Assembly: GCA_011620345.1 (NCBI GenBank)
Contig: WOZJ01000071.1
Span: 16,580-80,579 of the forward strand
Direction: 5' to 3'
Source of the DNA: Nitrospirota bacterium
GTDB lineage: Bacteria > UBA2233
DNA length: 64,000 nt
Positions 31,989-42,385 of the stretch are shown here, piece by piece. The notes under the pieces were generated by a model. That model was not told the DNA's origin and ran no database searches. It saw only the letters and a list, made by a program, of their open reading frames with translations. A program made the position numbers and the translations under genes. Positions within the stretch are counted from its first letter, which is position 1. Each line of letters starts with the position of its first letter.

Positions 31989-34277
31989 GTGACAAAGCCA
32001 ATGGGACCGAAGACGTACGATTACATGATTGTTGTGGAATCCCCTACGAAGGTGCAAACGCTCAAGCGCTACTTGGGCCCGAGCGTTCCCGTCGAAGCTT
32101 CCAAGGGGCACGTTAAGGACCTCCCAAAGAGTCGGCTCGGGGTTGACCTTCAAAAGGATTTTGAGCCCGAGTACGTGACGATCGAAGGGAAGCTCCAAGT
32201 CCTTAAGCGTCTCGTCGATGCTGCCGCGAACGTAAAGACAGTTTACCTCGCTTCCGACCCTGACAGGGAAGGCGAGGCAATCGCCTTTCATGTTGCCGAA
32301 GAGCTTCAGAAAATATTGCCGCAAGATGCGCTCAAGCGGGTACTTTTCTACGAGCTTACCCAGAAAGGGGTCCAAGAAGGGCTAAAACGGCCGACGGCGC
32401 TGAACCTTAACCTCTACAACGCGCACAAAGCAAGAAGGGTACTCGATAGACTCGTAGGCTACAAGATCTCCCCGCTCCTTTGGAAAAAGGTAAGGTACGG
32501 GCTTAGCGCCGGCAGAGTTCAGAGCGTTGCCTTAAGGCTCGTCCTCGAGCGGGAGCGGGCTATTAGGGCATTTGTCCCCAAAACATGGTTTACGCTGCTC
32601 GCCAAGCTCGCCTATCAAGGGGTACCCTTCGATGCCGAGCTCGCCCTTTATGCAGGCAAGAAGGCTCTCTTTGAGGACGAGCAAACGGCAAGAGGGGCAC
32701 TAAGGGCCCTTCAAAGCGTCCCTTTGATCGTCTCGGATATCGCTAAGTCTGAACGCAAGCGTGCCCCAAAGCCTCCGTTCAAGACGAGCACGCTCCAGCA
32801 AACGGCGGCATCGGTCCTAGGGTTTAGCCCCAAAGAAACAATGCTCTTGGCCCAAAGACTCTATGAAGGCGTAGAGATCGCCGGGTTTGGCCACGCGGGC
32901 CTCATCACCTACATGCGAACGGACTCGCTTCGGCTCTCTCCCGACATGTGCCATAAGGCGAAGGCGTTCGTAAAGGACCGCTTTGGCGAGCCGTTTGCCT
33001 CCAAGACGTTGCGCCGGTACGAAAATAAGGCCCGCGCGCAAGACGCCCACGAAGCCATCCGGCCGACAGACCTGGCCCTTACTCCCGAGACCCTAGAAGG
33101 CAAGCTCGATAGACGCTTGCATCGGCTTTATAGGCTGATTTTTTGGAGGTTCGTTGCCTCTCAGATGACCGACGCGCGTTTTGAACACATAAGCGTTACG
33201 CTCAAGGCTTGGGCGGCCGACGGGACCGAGGCGATCTTTCGGGCCAAGGGCGAAACGCTGCTCCATTCCGGGTTTCTTGCGGCGCTCGAGATGAGCGAAC
33301 CAAAAGAGTCGCTCGAAGGGACCTTGCCAGAGCTCCAGAAAGATGCTTCCTTGAGCCCAGAAAACCTCGCGCTCAAGGAGCACACGACCAAGCCTCCTGC
33401 GCGGTTTACGGAAGCCACGCTTATCAAAGAGCTCGAAGACCTTGGGATCGGCAGGCCTTCTACATACGCTACGATCGTCTCGACCGTTCAGGAGCGCCGC
33501 TACGTCCAAAAAGAGAACGGCCAGCTTCTTCCTACTCCGCTTGGGATCACGGTCAACGACCTTCTCGTGGCCCATTTCCCAAGCCTTCTCGATACAGGCT
33601 TCACGGCCAAGCTTGAGAACGACTTAGACGCGATCGAGGCCAACCAGATGAAATGGCAGGGCTTGATCGCAGACTTCTACTCGTCTTTTGCCAAGGAACT
33701 CGAAAAGGCCAACGAAGACATGCCGAGCATTAAGGCCATGCGCCAAGAGACGGGCGTTTCCTGCCCGGAGTGCCAGGCACTGACAGAGGTGCGCTTTGGA
33801 AAGCACGGCTATTTCCTCTCTTGCTCGCGTTACCCGGAGTGTACCTTCTCAAAGCCTTGCATACTCGAGCCGGACGGGAGTATAACCATAGCTGAGAACG
33901 GAGAAGTACAAGAAACCGGCCGCTTTTGCCCCAAATGCAAGTCTCCCATGGTCATTAAAAAAGGCCGTTACGGTGCCTTTATGGCCTGTTCCAACTATCC
34001 TGCCTGCAAGGAAACAAGCCCTGTTACGCTTGGCATTCCTTGCCCAAAGGAAGGCTGCGACGGGGAGCTTGCCGAGCGCCGCTCGAAGCGGGGCAGCACC
34101 TTTTACGGGTGTACCAACTACCCAAAGTGCACGTTTGTCCTCTCAAAAGAGCCCGTACAGGCCTGTTGCACGGCATGCGGTTTTCAGGTGATGGTTCGCG
34201 TCAAGGATCGCAAAGGGGAGACCAAGTCTCTCCAGTGCCCCAACTGCAAAACGTTCGTGGAGCTTACAACGGCATGA
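31989..34277 (+). CDS. topA: DNA topoisomerase I
   Basis: 762 residues. The Toprim start (IVVESPTKVQTLKRYLG), DPDREGEAIAFH and the active-site Tyr segment LITYMRTDSLRLS are intact. The C-terminus carries repeated zinc-ribbon C4 modules (four Cys-x2/3-Cys pairs between about 590 and 755). It relaxes negative supercoils. The GTG at 31989 is used because no better start fits; an ATG four codons later is possible. A -10-like TAGAAT lies at about 31934, without a good -35. It opens the 19-gene run ending with lipA. Confidence 0.95.
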   Translation: MTKPMGPKTYDYMIVVESPTKVQTLKRYLGPSVPVEASKGHVKDLPKSRLGVDLQKDFEPEYVTIEGKLQVLKRLVDAAANVKTVYLASDPDREGEAIAFHVAEELQKILPQDALKRVLFYELTQKGVQEGLKRPTALNLNLYNAHKARRVLDRLVGYKISPLLWKKVRYGLSAGRVQSVALRLVLERERAIRAFVPKTWFTLLAKLAYQGVPFDAELALYAGKKALFEDEQTARGALRALQSVPLIVSDIAKSERKRAPKPPFKTSTLQQTAASVLGFSPKETMLLAQRLYEGVEIAGFGHAGLITYMRTDSLRLSPDMCHKAKAFVKDRFGEPFASKTLRRYENKARAQDAHEAIRPTDLALTPETLEGKLDRRLHRLYRLIFWRFVASQMTDARFEHISVTLKAWAADGTEAIFRAKGETLLHSGFLAALEMSEPKESLEGTLPELQKDASLSPENLALKEHTTKPPARFTEATLIKELEDLGIGRPSTYATIVSTVQERRYVQKENGQLLPTPLGITVNDLLVAHFPSLLDTGFTAKLENDLDAIEANQMKWQGLIADFYSSFAKELEKANEDMPSIKAMRQETGVSCPECQALTEVRFGKHGYFLSCSRYPECTFSKPCILEPDGSITIAENGEVQETGRFCPKCKSPMVIKKGRYGAFMACSNYPACKETSPVTLGIPCPKEGCDGELAERRSKRGSTFYGCTNYPKCTFVLSKEPVQACCTACGFQVMVRVKDRKGETKSLQCPNCKTFVELTTA

Positions 34278-36061
34278 ATCGAAGCTGGACACTCATTTTG
34301 GCGAACGGTGCGCTCTTGGCGGCGGTGTTGTTCGGGTTTTTGGAGAAGGGGCGAATCTCCGGTTCGCCCGCGCTTGCTAAGGCCGGCCTTTTTGGGGTTA
34401 CGGACAGCTTCGTCCAGCTTGGCCGGTACGGAAGGTGGATGACCGGGGGCAGGGAGATATTGGAAATCGACCTCCCCCTTCGAATGGCCTATCAAAAGGA
34501 CCCTTTGAGCCGCTTGATCGGAAAGCCTACCCGGACGTTCGATGAGTATATGCGCCTAATCGAAGAGGCTTCAAGGGACAACGTCGTCTCGGGGATTCTG
34601 CTCGTGATCTCCGAAACGGCGCTTGATTTTGCCGAGATTGAAGATTTGCGCTCGGCCCTCCTTAGGTTCAAGGCCCAGGGAAAGTCCGTATACGTCTACT
34701 TCGAGAACGGTGGAAACAAGGAATACCTCCTTTCTGCGGCCTCCGACCACATTATGGGCGCGAAGACGGCAGGGCTTTTCTTGGTAGGACTGAAGACGAG
34801 AACGGTATACCTAAAAGACCTGCTGGACAAGCTCGGTATCCGGATGTGGGTTGTCAAGGAAGGCGAATACAAAACATTTGGCGACATGTTCACCCGTTCG
34901 AGTATGTCCGAATCGGACAAGGAACAGCTCGGCGCGCTGATAGACGACCTGTACGAAAAACTCGTTGCAACGATCTCAAAAGAAAGACGCCTGGATCGTC
35001 AATCCCTCGAGCAGGCCATCCAAAGGGCCCCGTTAACCTCTTCGGAGGCCAAAGCCTTGGGACTGTTCGACTCGATCGGCTACAGAGATGACCTTAAGCG
35101 TATCGTGAAAGACCAGGAGCCCCATAGGGTTCGTTTTGTGGACTTCAAGGATTACAGGGTGCGAAAGCTCTTTCCAGTCGGCAACCCCTTCAAGCGGCGT
35201 ATCGCCCTTCTTAATTTGTCCGGGATGATTCTGCCGGGTGAAAGTCAGGACATGCCCATGTTGAGGACGAGGGCGATTCTCGAGCGGCCCACGCTTGAGC
35301 TGCTCGAGGAGATCGAAAAAGACCGTTCGATCGGGGCCCTTTTGGTTCGAATCGATTCTCCCGGAGGGCTGGAGTCGCCTACCGATCAAATCTGGCGAAA
35401 AATCCGCAAGCTCGGAGAGAAAAAGCCCGTTATCGTCCAGGCCGGCGGCGTTTGTGCCTCCGGAGGCTACTACATCGCCTCAGGGGGCAACAAGGTGATT
35501 GCCCATCCCTACTCGGTCGTAGGCTCGATCGGCGTGCTGGCTCTTAAGCCGGATGCCAGCGTGCTTGCCGACAAGCTCGGTCTCCGCTCCGAGACGATTC
35601 AGCGCGGAGACCATGCGGACGTATTCTCCCCGTGGAAGGGGTGGAGCCCGGAAGAGCTCGAGCGTCTCAAGGTAAACATCCGCCACGACTACGAAATGTT
35701 TCTCGAGGCCGTGGCTGTTTCCAGAGGAAGGCCAAAAGAGGAGATTGCCAAGCTTGCGCAAGGACGAATCTACTCCGGGGAGGCCGCGTTGAAGCTCGGG
35801 CTCATCGATCGTTTAGGGGGGTTCTTTGAAGCCTTGGACGAAGCAAAGGAGGCCATTGGGCTAAAGCCTCAGGATGCGGCAGAAATTGTCGTGTTTCCGA
35901 AAGAAAAGGGGCTTTTCGAAGCGCTGGCCCAAGGGCCGTTTGCCTACAAAGATCCCTACCTTCGCTTGCTTGAGCCTGTTGGATGTGTAAGCAAGATGCT
36001 GGACATACTCGGAAAGCAGCACTCTGCCGTACTCTGGCCCGTGTTGTTCCAGATGGAGTAG
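34274..36061 (+). CDS. sppA: signal peptide peptidase SppA, long (67K) type
   Basis: 595 residues with one N-terminal membrane helix and two S49 repeats. The likely nucleophile Ser is in GGVCASGGYYIAS (second repeat) and the general-base Lys in VVKEGEYKTFGDMFTR (first repeat), the split arrangement of the E. coli enzyme. It degrades cleaved signal peptides in the membrane. The ATG overlaps the topA stop (ATGA), which excludes the longer reading frame running back into topA. Confidence 0.92.
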   Translation: MNRSWTLILANGALLAAVLFGFLEKGRISGSPALAKAGLFGVTDSFVQLGRYGRWMTGGREILEIDLPLRMAYQKDPLSRLIGKPTRTFDEYMRLIEEASRDNVVSGILLVISETALDFAEIEDLRSALLRFKAQGKSVYVYFENGGNKEYLLSAASDHIMGAKTAGLFLVGLKTRTVYLKDLLDKLGIRMWVVKEGEYKTFGDMFTRSSMSESDKEQLGALIDDLYEKLVATISKERRLDRQSLEQAIQRAPLTSSEAKALGLFDSIGYRDDLKRIVKDQEPHRVRFVDFKDYRVRKLFPVGNPFKRRIALLNLSGMILPGESQDMPMLRTRAILERPTLELLEEIEKDRSIGALLVRIDSPGGLESPTDQIWRKIRKLGEKKPVIVQAGGVCASGGYYIASGGNKVIAHPYSVVGSIGVLALKPDASVLADKLGLRSETIQRGDHADVFSPWKGWSPEELERLKVNIRHDYEMFLEAVAVSRGRPKEEIAKLAQGRIYSGEAALKLGLIDRLGGFFEALDEAKEAIGLKPQDAAEIVVFPKEKGLFEALAQGPFAYKDPYLRLLEPVGCVSKMLDILGKQHSAVLWPVLFQME

Positions 36062-36067
36062 GCGGCC

Positions 36068-37456
36068 ATGGAGCGATGGATCGATTTGAGCGATATTCCA
36101 GAAAGGGCACGACGGCTACCTGTAAAGGTGATCGGGGGCGGGTTGGCTGGGGTTGAGGCTGCCTACGCGCTGGCCAAAGAAGGGGTTCCCGTCGAGTTGA
36201 TCGAGATGAAACCAAGGCGCTTCTCGCCTGCCCACCGCCTGGTCCACCTAGCCGAGCTCGTGTGCTCGAACTCGTTCAAGAGCATGGACCCCTTAAAGGC
36301 TTCTGGGCTCCTCAAGAAAGAGCTTGGCCTTCTGGGCTCGGTCGTGCTGGAAGCCGCAAGGAAGACGCGCGTCCCGGCAGGGGAGGCCCTTGCTGTCGAC
36401 AGGGATGCGTTCGCCGAGCGCGTTACACGCATCCTGTCTGCCCATCCGCTGATTAAGATTGTCCGGAAAGAAGCCATTGCCATCCCGCGCACGGGCATCG
36501 TGGTTGTCGCCGTAGGTCCATTGCCATCGGGCCGGTTTGAGCGTGCAATCGAGCACCTGCTCGGCGACAAAGGGCTATACTTTTACGACGCGGTTTCCCC
36601 TGTCGTCGAGAGCGAAAGCATTGATTTTTCGAAAGTGTTTCGTGCCTCCCGCTACGAAGAGGGAGAAGGCGATTACATCAACTGTCCGATGAGCAGGGAG
36701 CAGTACTTGGCGTTCGTGCAAGCGCTCAAGGGAGCCCAGAAGGTTCCCTTGAGGCCGCTAGATGAACCCAAGTTTTTCCAGGGATGTCAGCCTGTAGACC
36801 TCATTGCAGAGCAGGGCGAGCATGCGCTGGCGTTCGCCCAGATGTCTCCCGTGGGGTTTCGGCAGTTCAAGGGCGCTTCGAACAGGCCGTTCGCCGTGAT
36901 TCAGCTAAGACAGGACGACCTGGTAGGGTGCCACTACGCGATTGTCGGGTTTCAGAGTAGGCTCAAGATGCAAGAACAGGACAGGGTGTTCCGGATGATT
37001 CCAGGGCTCGAGAATGCCCGTTTCGTCCGGTACGGAACGTTCCACAGGAACACGTACATCAACACCCCAAAGTATTTAAGCCGTTTTTTGAGCTTAAAGC
37101 ACTGCCCGCGTATTTTTTTTGCTGGTCAGGTTTGCGGGGTCGAGGGCTACCTCGAGTCGGCCGCGATGGGCCTCGTGGCCGGCCTGTTTGCCGCGAGGAT
37201 GTGGAAAACACAGCCAATCCGGGAGCTTCCAAAAGGAAGCATGATCGCAGGGCTTCTCGGATACATCACCTTCGAAGGGCATAAAGAGTTCAAGCCTATG
37301 AATGCAAACTTTGGCCTGCTTGAAGCAGAGAACCCTCCCGGGCGCGACAGAAAGGCCAAACGGGCGTGGCTTATGGAACGTTCAAGCTCAGGGCTGGATG
37401 CTTGGATGCGCGAAATGGGAATAGGGCTTCAGGAGGGGTTCTCATCGCTCAAATAG
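36068..37456 (+). CDS. trmFO: FAD/folate-dependent tRNA (uracil-54-C5)-methyltransferase
   Basis: 462 residues. The dinucleotide-binding start VKVIGGGLAGVEAAYALAKEG, the ELVCSNSFKS segment, YINCPMSREQYLAF and the C-terminal FFAGQVCGVEGYLESAAMG are diagnostic of TrmFO (formerly Gid). It makes m5U54 in tRNA using methylene-tetrahydrofolate and FAD, unlike SAM-dependent TrmA. It sits between sppA and xerC, in the widespread topA-trmFO-xerC-hslVU arrangement. Confidence 0.95.
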   Translation: MERWIDLSDIPERARRLPVKVIGGGLAGVEAAYALAKEGVPVELIEMKPRRFSPAHRLVHLAELVCSNSFKSMDPLKASGLLKKELGLLGSVVLEAARKTRVPAGEALAVDRDAFAERVTRILSAHPLIKIVRKEAIAIPRTGIVVVAVGPLPSGRFERAIEHLLGDKGLYFYDAVSPVVESESIDFSKVFRASRYEEGEGDYINCPMSREQYLAFVQALKGAQKVPLRPLDEPKFFQGCQPVDLIAEQGEHALAFAQMSPVGFRQFKGASNRPFAVIQLRQDDLVGCHYAIVGFQSRLKMQEQDRVFRMIPGLENARFVRYGTFHRNTYINTPKYLSRFLSLKHCPRIFFAGQVCGVEGYLESAAMGLVAGLFAARMWKTQPIRELPKGSMIAGLLGYITFEGHKEFKPMNANFGLLEAENPPGRDRKAKRAWLMERSSSGLDAWMREMGIGLQEGFSSLK

Positions 37457-37482
37457 GCCAAGACAACCCAACGCTGGGGGAG

Positions 37483-38400
37483 GTGCGATCGCTTCTTGGG
37501 GCCTTCGAGCGCTTTCTCAAGATTTCACGGGCGCTTTCTGGAGCCTCTGTGGCGGCCTATGTCCGGGATGTCCGTCTTTTTCTCCTTAGGGAAGCAAAGG
37601 ACGATGAGGCGAATTTTACGCTGCCACTTGCGGCTAAGGTGCTGGAAGGGTGGCTATTTCGTTACTTAAGGCACCTCTCCTTTCGACTCAAGCGTACGAG
37701 CATCGAGCGCAAGAAGTGCTCCTTCAAGGCGTTTGTCCGCTTCTTGGAGAGTTCGGGCAACCTCGATGGAGCGCTCAAACCGGTGCTTGCCGGAGGAAAG
37801 GCCGAATCCAGGCTTCCTTCGTACATGAGCGCCAAGAGCGTGGAGGAATTGCTGGAGCATCTCTGGAGGCGCTCGGACCCTAAAGACATAAGGGATGCCG
37901 CCTTTTTGGAAGTTCTCTACGGACTTGGGCTTCGGATTTCGGAAGCGCTGAACCTTACGCTCCAGGACATCGACATGGACCGCAAACTGGTCCGTGTTAC
38001 CGGTAAAGGGAGAAAAGTGCGCTATACGCCCTGTACAGAGCGCACCCTTGAGGCTATAATTGCATATTTACCGGTACGCGTACGCTGGGCCAAGCCTGGG
38101 GAAAGAGAGTGGCTTTTTGTCGGGCCCGCTGGAAAGCGGCTTTCTGTCCGAAACATGCAGGCTCGGGTCGCAAAACTTGGGGTTGAAGCGCTCGGCAGGA
38201 ACGACCTCCATCCCCACATGTTTCGGCATGCGCTAGCCACCCATTTGCTAGAGGGGGGAATGGATATCCGTCTCGTTAAGGAAATGCTAGGCCACGCGAG
38301 CCTTTCTACGACCCAGCGTTATACGAGGGTGACGCTCGAGCATTTGTTCGAGACGTACCAAAAGGCTCATCCAAGGGCCTCATCCAAGGGCAAAGAATAA
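37483..38400 (+). CDS. xerC: tyrosine recombinase XerC/XerD-type
   Basis: About 305 residues. The N-terminal SAM-like domain ([20 protein letters not shown]) precedes the catalytic domain with Arg in [11 protein letters not shown], Lys in [22 protein letters not shown] and the His/Tyr pair in [15 protein letters not shown]; all are intact. With a partner it resolves chromosome dimers at dif. The start is unclear. The GTG at 37483 has GGGGGAG touching it, whereas AGGAGG at 37431-37436 is ideally placed seven bases before an in-frame ATC (37444), just upstream of the trmFO stop. No dif site was identified. Confidence 0.92.
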   Translation: MRSLLGAFERFLKISRALSGASVAAYVRDVRLFLLREAKDDEANFTLPLAAKVLEGWLFRYLRHLSFRLKRTSIERKKCSFKAFVRFLESSGNLDGALKPVLAGGKAESRLPSYMSAKSVEELLEHLWRRSDPKDIRDAAFLEVLYGLGLRISEALNLTLQDIDMDRKLVRVTGKGRKVRYTPCTERTLEAIIAYLPVRVRWAKPGEREWLFVGPAGKRLSVRNMQARVAKLGVEALGRNDLHPHMFRHALATHLLEGGMDIRLVKEMLGHASLSTTQRYTRVTLEHLFETYQKAHPRASSKGKE

Positions 38401-38402
38401 AA

Positions 38403-38942
38403 ATGGCCCATTTTGAAGGAACGACCATCCTCGCCGTAAGGCGAGAAAACGAGGTCGCCATGGCCGGAGACGGGCAGGTGAGCCTCTCTGGAACGATCGT
38501 CAAAGCTGGGGCCAAAAAGGTCAGGCGTCTCTACCAGGATAAAGTTCTTGCCGGGTTTGCCGGCTCGACGGCCGATGCGTTCACGCTCTTCGAGCGCTTT
38601 GAGGCCAAGCTCGAGGCGTACCGGGGCAACCTGATGCGCGCCTCCGTCGAGCTCGCCAAAGATTGGAGGACGGACCGCATCCTTAGGCGGCTTGAGGCCA
38701 TGCTGCTCGTGGCCGACAGGGAGCATATCCTGCTGCTCACGGGAGGGGGCGACGTGCTCGAACCGGACGAGCCAGCGATGGCGATAGGCTCCGGGGGTGA
38801 TTATGCCAGGGCTGCGGCGCTTGCGCTAAGCTTGCACACCGGCCTAAAGGCGGCCGAAATTGCAAAGGTTGCACTCGAGATCGCAGGGAAAATTTGCGTG
38901 TACACGAACGATACCTTGACCATAGAGGTGCTCGAAGGATGA
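38403..38942 (+). CDS. hslV: ATP-dependent protease peptidase subunit HslV (ClpQ)
   Basis: 179 residues. A short N-terminal stretch (MAHFEG) precedes the Thr-Thr of GTTILAVRR, so a six-residue propeptide would be removed to expose the catalytic Thr. The proteasome-like core follows ([27 protein letters not shown]). HslV forms a double ring with HslU hexamers and degrades unfolded or regulatory proteins. It ends with an ATGA overlap into hslU. Confidence 0.95.
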   Translation: MAHFEGTTILAVRRENEVAMAGDGQVSLSGTIVKAGAKKVRRLYQDKVLAGFAGSTADAFTLFERFEAKLEAYRGNLMRASVELAKDWRTDRILRRLEAMLLVADREHILLLTGGGDVLEPDEPAMAIGSGGDYARAAALALSLHTGLKAAEIAKVALEIAGKICVYTNDTLTIEVLEG

Positions 38943-40321
38943 ACCAACCGGCCGAGCCCCTTGCCAAGCACCCTACCCCGAGAGAGGTCGTGCGCATGCT
39001 CGATACCTACATCGTGGGTCAGGACAAGGCTAAACGGGCCGTTGCGATCGCCCTAAGGAACCGCTACCGGCGCATGTTCGTCGAGCCGGAGCTAAAAGAC
39101 GAGATCGCACCCAAGAACATCTTGATGATCGGGCCGACGGGAGTGGGGAAGACAGAAATTTCCAGACGGCTTGCAAAGCTCATGAACGCCCCTTTCCTCA
39201 AGGTCGAGGCCTCCAAGTTCACAGAGGTAGGTTATGTCGGCCGGGATGTAGACTCAATCATCCGAGATTTGGCCCGCGTTGCCGTGAACCAAGGAAGGGA
39301 AGAAGAGCGTCAAAAGGTCCTTGAACGCGCAAGGCACCTGGCCGAGGAGCGCGTCCTTGATTTGCTTGTAGGCCCATTGCGGCCAGCCCAAAAGGCCGGC
39401 AGGGAAGAGGCAGAGAGGTTTGCCACACCGGAAGAGCCCCAATCCTCTACACGTGAGCGGTTTCGTCAGCTCTTGCGCGATGGCAAGCTGTCTCAACGCT
39501 TCGTCGAGATGGAGCTTAAGGAGGCCGCGGGGCCGATGGTCGAGATCTTTGCAGCCCAGGGGCTAGAAGAGCTCGATACCAATTTGAGAGACATGCTCTC
39601 CCAGCTCATGCCCAAAAAGTCCAAGCGGAAGAAGGTCCTCGTTCCAGAAGCGCTAGAGATGCTGACCGAGGAGGAGGCCGAGCGGCTGATAGACATGCAG
39701 AAAGTCCAGAAAACGGCGATCGATCTGATGGAGAATTCCGGGATCGTGTTTATCGACGAAATCGACAAGATAGCCGGCAGGGAAGGTGTCGGCGGGCCGG
39801 ACGTATCACGCGAAGGGGTCCAACGCGACCTCCTTCCTTTGGTCGAGGGTACGAGCGTTTCGACGAAATACGGAGTCATTCATACCGATCATATCCTATT
39901 CATCGCGGCCGGAGCGTTCCATACTTCCAAGCCGTCCGATTTAATCCCAGAATTCCAGGGGCGTTTCCCCATTCGGGTCGAGCTCGAAGCGCTCACACAG
40001 GCGGATTTTGTCCGAATCCTGAGCGAAACCCGGAACGCCCTGGTCCGGCAGTACCAAGCGCTCTTGGCGACGGAAGGGGTTACGCTGATCTTCGAGCCTT
40101 CCGCTATCGAGGAGATCGCCAAGATCGCCTCGGAGATCAACGAGAATACGGAAAACATCGGCGCAAGGCGCCTACACACGGTCATGGAGAAGCTCCTTGA
40201 AGAAGTGTCGTTCGCCGCGCCAGAAATGGCGGGCGTCGAGGTCAAGATCGACAATCAATATGTCATCTCCAAGCTGGCCGACATCGTCAAAGACAGGGAT
40301 TTGACCCGGTACATCCTCTAA
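38939..40321 (+). CDS. hslU: ATP-dependent protease ATPase subunit HslU (ClpY)
   Basis: 460 residues. [19 protein letters not shown] at the start, Walker [10 protein letters not shown], the [16 protein letters not shown] pore segment, an I-domain (about 115-240), Walker [10 protein letters not shown] and sensor residues in GRFPIRVEL are present. It unfolds substrates for HslV. The ATG overlaps the hslV stop; a longer in-frame extension into hslV is not credible. Confidence 0.95.
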   Translation: MNQPAEPLAKHPTPREVVRMLDTYIVGQDKAKRAVAIALRNRYRRMFVEPELKDEIAPKNILMIGPTGVGKTEISRRLAKLMNAPFLKVEASKFTEVGYVGRDVDSIIRDLARVAVNQGREEERQKVLERARHLAEERVLDLLVGPLRPAQKAGREEAERFATPEEPQSSTRERFRQLLRDGKLSQRFVEMELKEAAGPMVEIFAAQGLEELDTNLRDMLSQLMPKKSKRKKVLVPEALEMLTEEEAERLIDMQKVQKTAIDLMENSGIVFIDEIDKIAGREGVGGPDVSREGVQRDLLPLVEGTSVSTKYGVIHTDHILFIAAGAFHTSKPSDLIPEFQGRFPIRVELEALTQADFVRILSETRNALVRQYQALLATEGVTLIFEPSAIEEIAKIASEINENTENIGARRLHTVMEKLLEEVSFAAPEMAGVEVKIDNQYVISKLADIVKDRDLTRYIL

Positions 40322-40346
40322 GCCCGTGGGCACCGAAGGAGAGCGC

Positions 40347-41213
40347 ATGGAAACCGAAGCGTCGAGCAAGGTCAAGGTCCTTTTGGAGGCATTGCCCTAC
40401 TTAAGGCAGTTCTACGGCAAAACGATCGTCGTGAAGATTGGGGGGACGGCCTTTAAAGACCCGGAGCTGCTCAAGTCTATCGCGCTGGATATCGTCTTCG
40501 TCGAATTCTTGGGCATTCGGACCGTCATCGTCCACGGCGGCGGCCCCCAGATTGGCTCGTTGCTTCAAAGGCTCGGGCTCGAAAGCCGCTTTTTCCGCGG
40601 GCTTCGCATTACCGATGCCAGCGCGCTCGAGGTCGTCGAAATGGTGCTCCTTAAAACAGGCAAGGAAATCGTCACGCTGATCGAGCTTTTGGGTGGAAAG
40701 GCTATTGGGCTTTCCGGCAGGGATGCCGGGCTTTTTTTAGCGAAGCAGATGGGCCCTGTCCAGGCAGACGGGGAAGAGGTCGATCTTGGGTTCGTGGGTG
40801 AAATCGTCGTGACCAACCCGAGCGTTGTGAGCCTACTTTTAAAAGAACGGCTGATCCCCGTCATCAGCCCGATCGGGATAGACAACGAAGGAACACCACT
40901 CAACCTGAACGCGGATACGGTCGCCTCTAGGCTTGCAGGCAGTCTGCATGCGGAAAAGCTCATTCTTATGACGGACGTGGAAGGGCTGCTGGACGAAAAC
41001 GGAATGCTGATTTCTTCTCTCAAAAGCACCAAGGCCAAGGGTTTGATCGAATCGGGCACCGTCAAGCAGGGGATGATCCCGAAACTAAGCTGCTGCACCG
41101 ACGCGCTCGATCAGGGCGTACGGAAGACCCATATCATCAACGGGAAGATCAAGAATGCCCTTCTTTTGGAGTTGTTCACGGAGTCGGGCATCGGGACGGA
41201 GATCAAGTTTTGA
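40347..41213 (+). CDS. argB: acetylglutamate kinase
   Basis: 288 residues of the amino acid kinase fold: VVKIGGTAF near the N-terminus, VHGGGPQIGSLL, LNLNADTVASRLA and the C-terminal VKQGMIPKL. It phosphorylates N-acetylglutamate, the second step of arginine synthesis. AAGGAGA precedes the ATG at 40347. It begins the argB-argD-argF-argG-argH block; argA/argJ, argC and argE are not in the window. Confidence 0.95.
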   Translation: METEASSKVKVLLEALPYLRQFYGKTIVVKIGGTAFKDPELLKSIALDIVFVEFLGIRTVIVHGGGPQIGSLLQRLGLESRFFRGLRITDASALEVVEMVLLKTGKEIVTLIELLGGKAIGLSGRDAGLFLAKQMGPVQADGEEVDLGFVGEIVVTNPSVVSLLLKERLIPVISPIGIDNEGTPLNLNADTVASRLAGSLHAEKLILMTDVEGLLDENGMLISSLKSTKAKGLIESGTVKQGMIPKLSCCTDALDQGVRKTHIINGKIKNALLLELFTESGIGTEIKF

Positions 41214-42385
41214 TGGAGAACCTAGACGGGCTGGAGTTGATCATTCCCGTGTACTCCAAAAGACCGCTCGTTGTCTCAAGGGCGAAGGGCTGCTGGGTTT
41301 ACGACCAAAATGGAAAGGCCTACCTTGACTTCGTCTCCGGGATAGGCGTCAACGCGCTAGGTCATACCCCTGAGTGCGTGCTAGAGGCGCTCGCAGACCA
41401 GATGCATCGTTACCTGCACGTTTCCAACCTCTACATCGATCCTTTGCAAGCCGAGCTCGCCAGGCTACTCCAGGGTTTTGGGTTCTCCTCTCAGGTTTTC
41501 TTCGCAAACTCTGGCACCGAAGCGAACGAGGCGGCCATCAAGCTGGCCCGGGCCTACCGCAAGGACACGAACAAAGGGCTTTGTATCGTTGCGATGGAAA
41601 ATGGGTTCCACGGAAGGACCTTGGGCGCGCTTAGCGCAACGGGGCAGTCAAAGCTCAAAACGCCCTTCGAGCCGCTGCTCGAAGGGTTCGCGTTCGTCCC
41701 GTTCGGCGATTCCGTGGCGCTTGAAGAGGCGCTCGAGGGGCCTACGCTAGCCGTACTTCTCGAGGTGATCCAGGCCGAGGGAGGGGTGAATACGGCGAGC
41801 GACGAGTATTTCGCAGAAGTTTCCAGGCTTGCTGAGCGCTCTGGAGCGCTTCTTATCGTGGACGAAGTTCAAACAGGACTCGGCAGGACGGGAAAGGCCT
41901 ATGCTTTTCAGCATGTGGGGCTAAAACCCGACATCGTTACACTAGGAAAGGCTCTTGGCGGCGGCCTTCCGCTTGCATGCATGCTGGCAAGGCCGGAAAT
42001 TGCCAAAAGTTTCAAGCTCTCAAGCCATGGCTCGACGTTCGGCGGGAACCCTCTTGCCGTCCGGGCGGGTATCGAGGTGATCAAGACCCTCCAATCTGGC
42101 GGTTTCCTTGCAGCAGTGGAACACAAAGGGGCGCTGCTTTCCAAAGGCCTAAGGGCGTTACAGGGCGAGTTTCCCTCGATCCAGGACGTCCGCGGGAAGG
42201 GGCTTTTGTGGGGCGTAGAGCTCCAAGCCGGGGCAAAGTGCGTGCTTGATGCCGCGTTCGATCTTGGCCTTCTTCTGCATTCGGCGGGCGAGTCGGTTGT
42301 CCGCTTCATCCCACCGTTGAGTGTCAGCCCTCAAGAGATCGAGACGGCGCTTGCACGTTTCAAGGAGGCATTAAAACAATGCTGA
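41213..42385 (+). CDS. argD: acetylornithine aminotransferase
   Basis: 390 residues, class III PLP aminotransferase. FANSGTEANEAAIKLAR, the metal-free PLP site IVDEVQTGLGRTG and the Schiff-base Lys in VTLGKALGGGLPLA are present. It converts acetylglutamate semialdehyde to acetylornithine and may also serve lysine synthesis. The ATG at 41213 shares a base with the argB stop (TGATG). Confidence 0.94.
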   Translation: MENLDGLELIIPVYSKRPLVVSRAKGCWVYDQNGKAYLDFVSGIGVNALGHTPECVLEALADQMHRYLHVSNLYIDPLQAELARLLQGFGFSSQVFFANSGTEANEAAIKLARAYRKDTNKGLCIVAMENGFHGRTLGALSATGQSKLKTPFEPLLEGFAFVPFGDSVALEEALEGPTLAVLLEVIQAEGGVNTASDEYFAEVSRLAERSGALLIVDEVQTGLGRTGKAYAFQHVGLKPDIVTLGKALGGGLPLACMLARPEIAKSFKLSSHGSTFGGNPLAVRAGIEVIKTLQSGGFLAAVEHKGALLSKGLRALQGEFPSIQDVRGKGLLWGVELQAGAKCVLDAAFDLGLLLHSAGESVVRFIPPLSVSPQEIETALARFKEALKQC

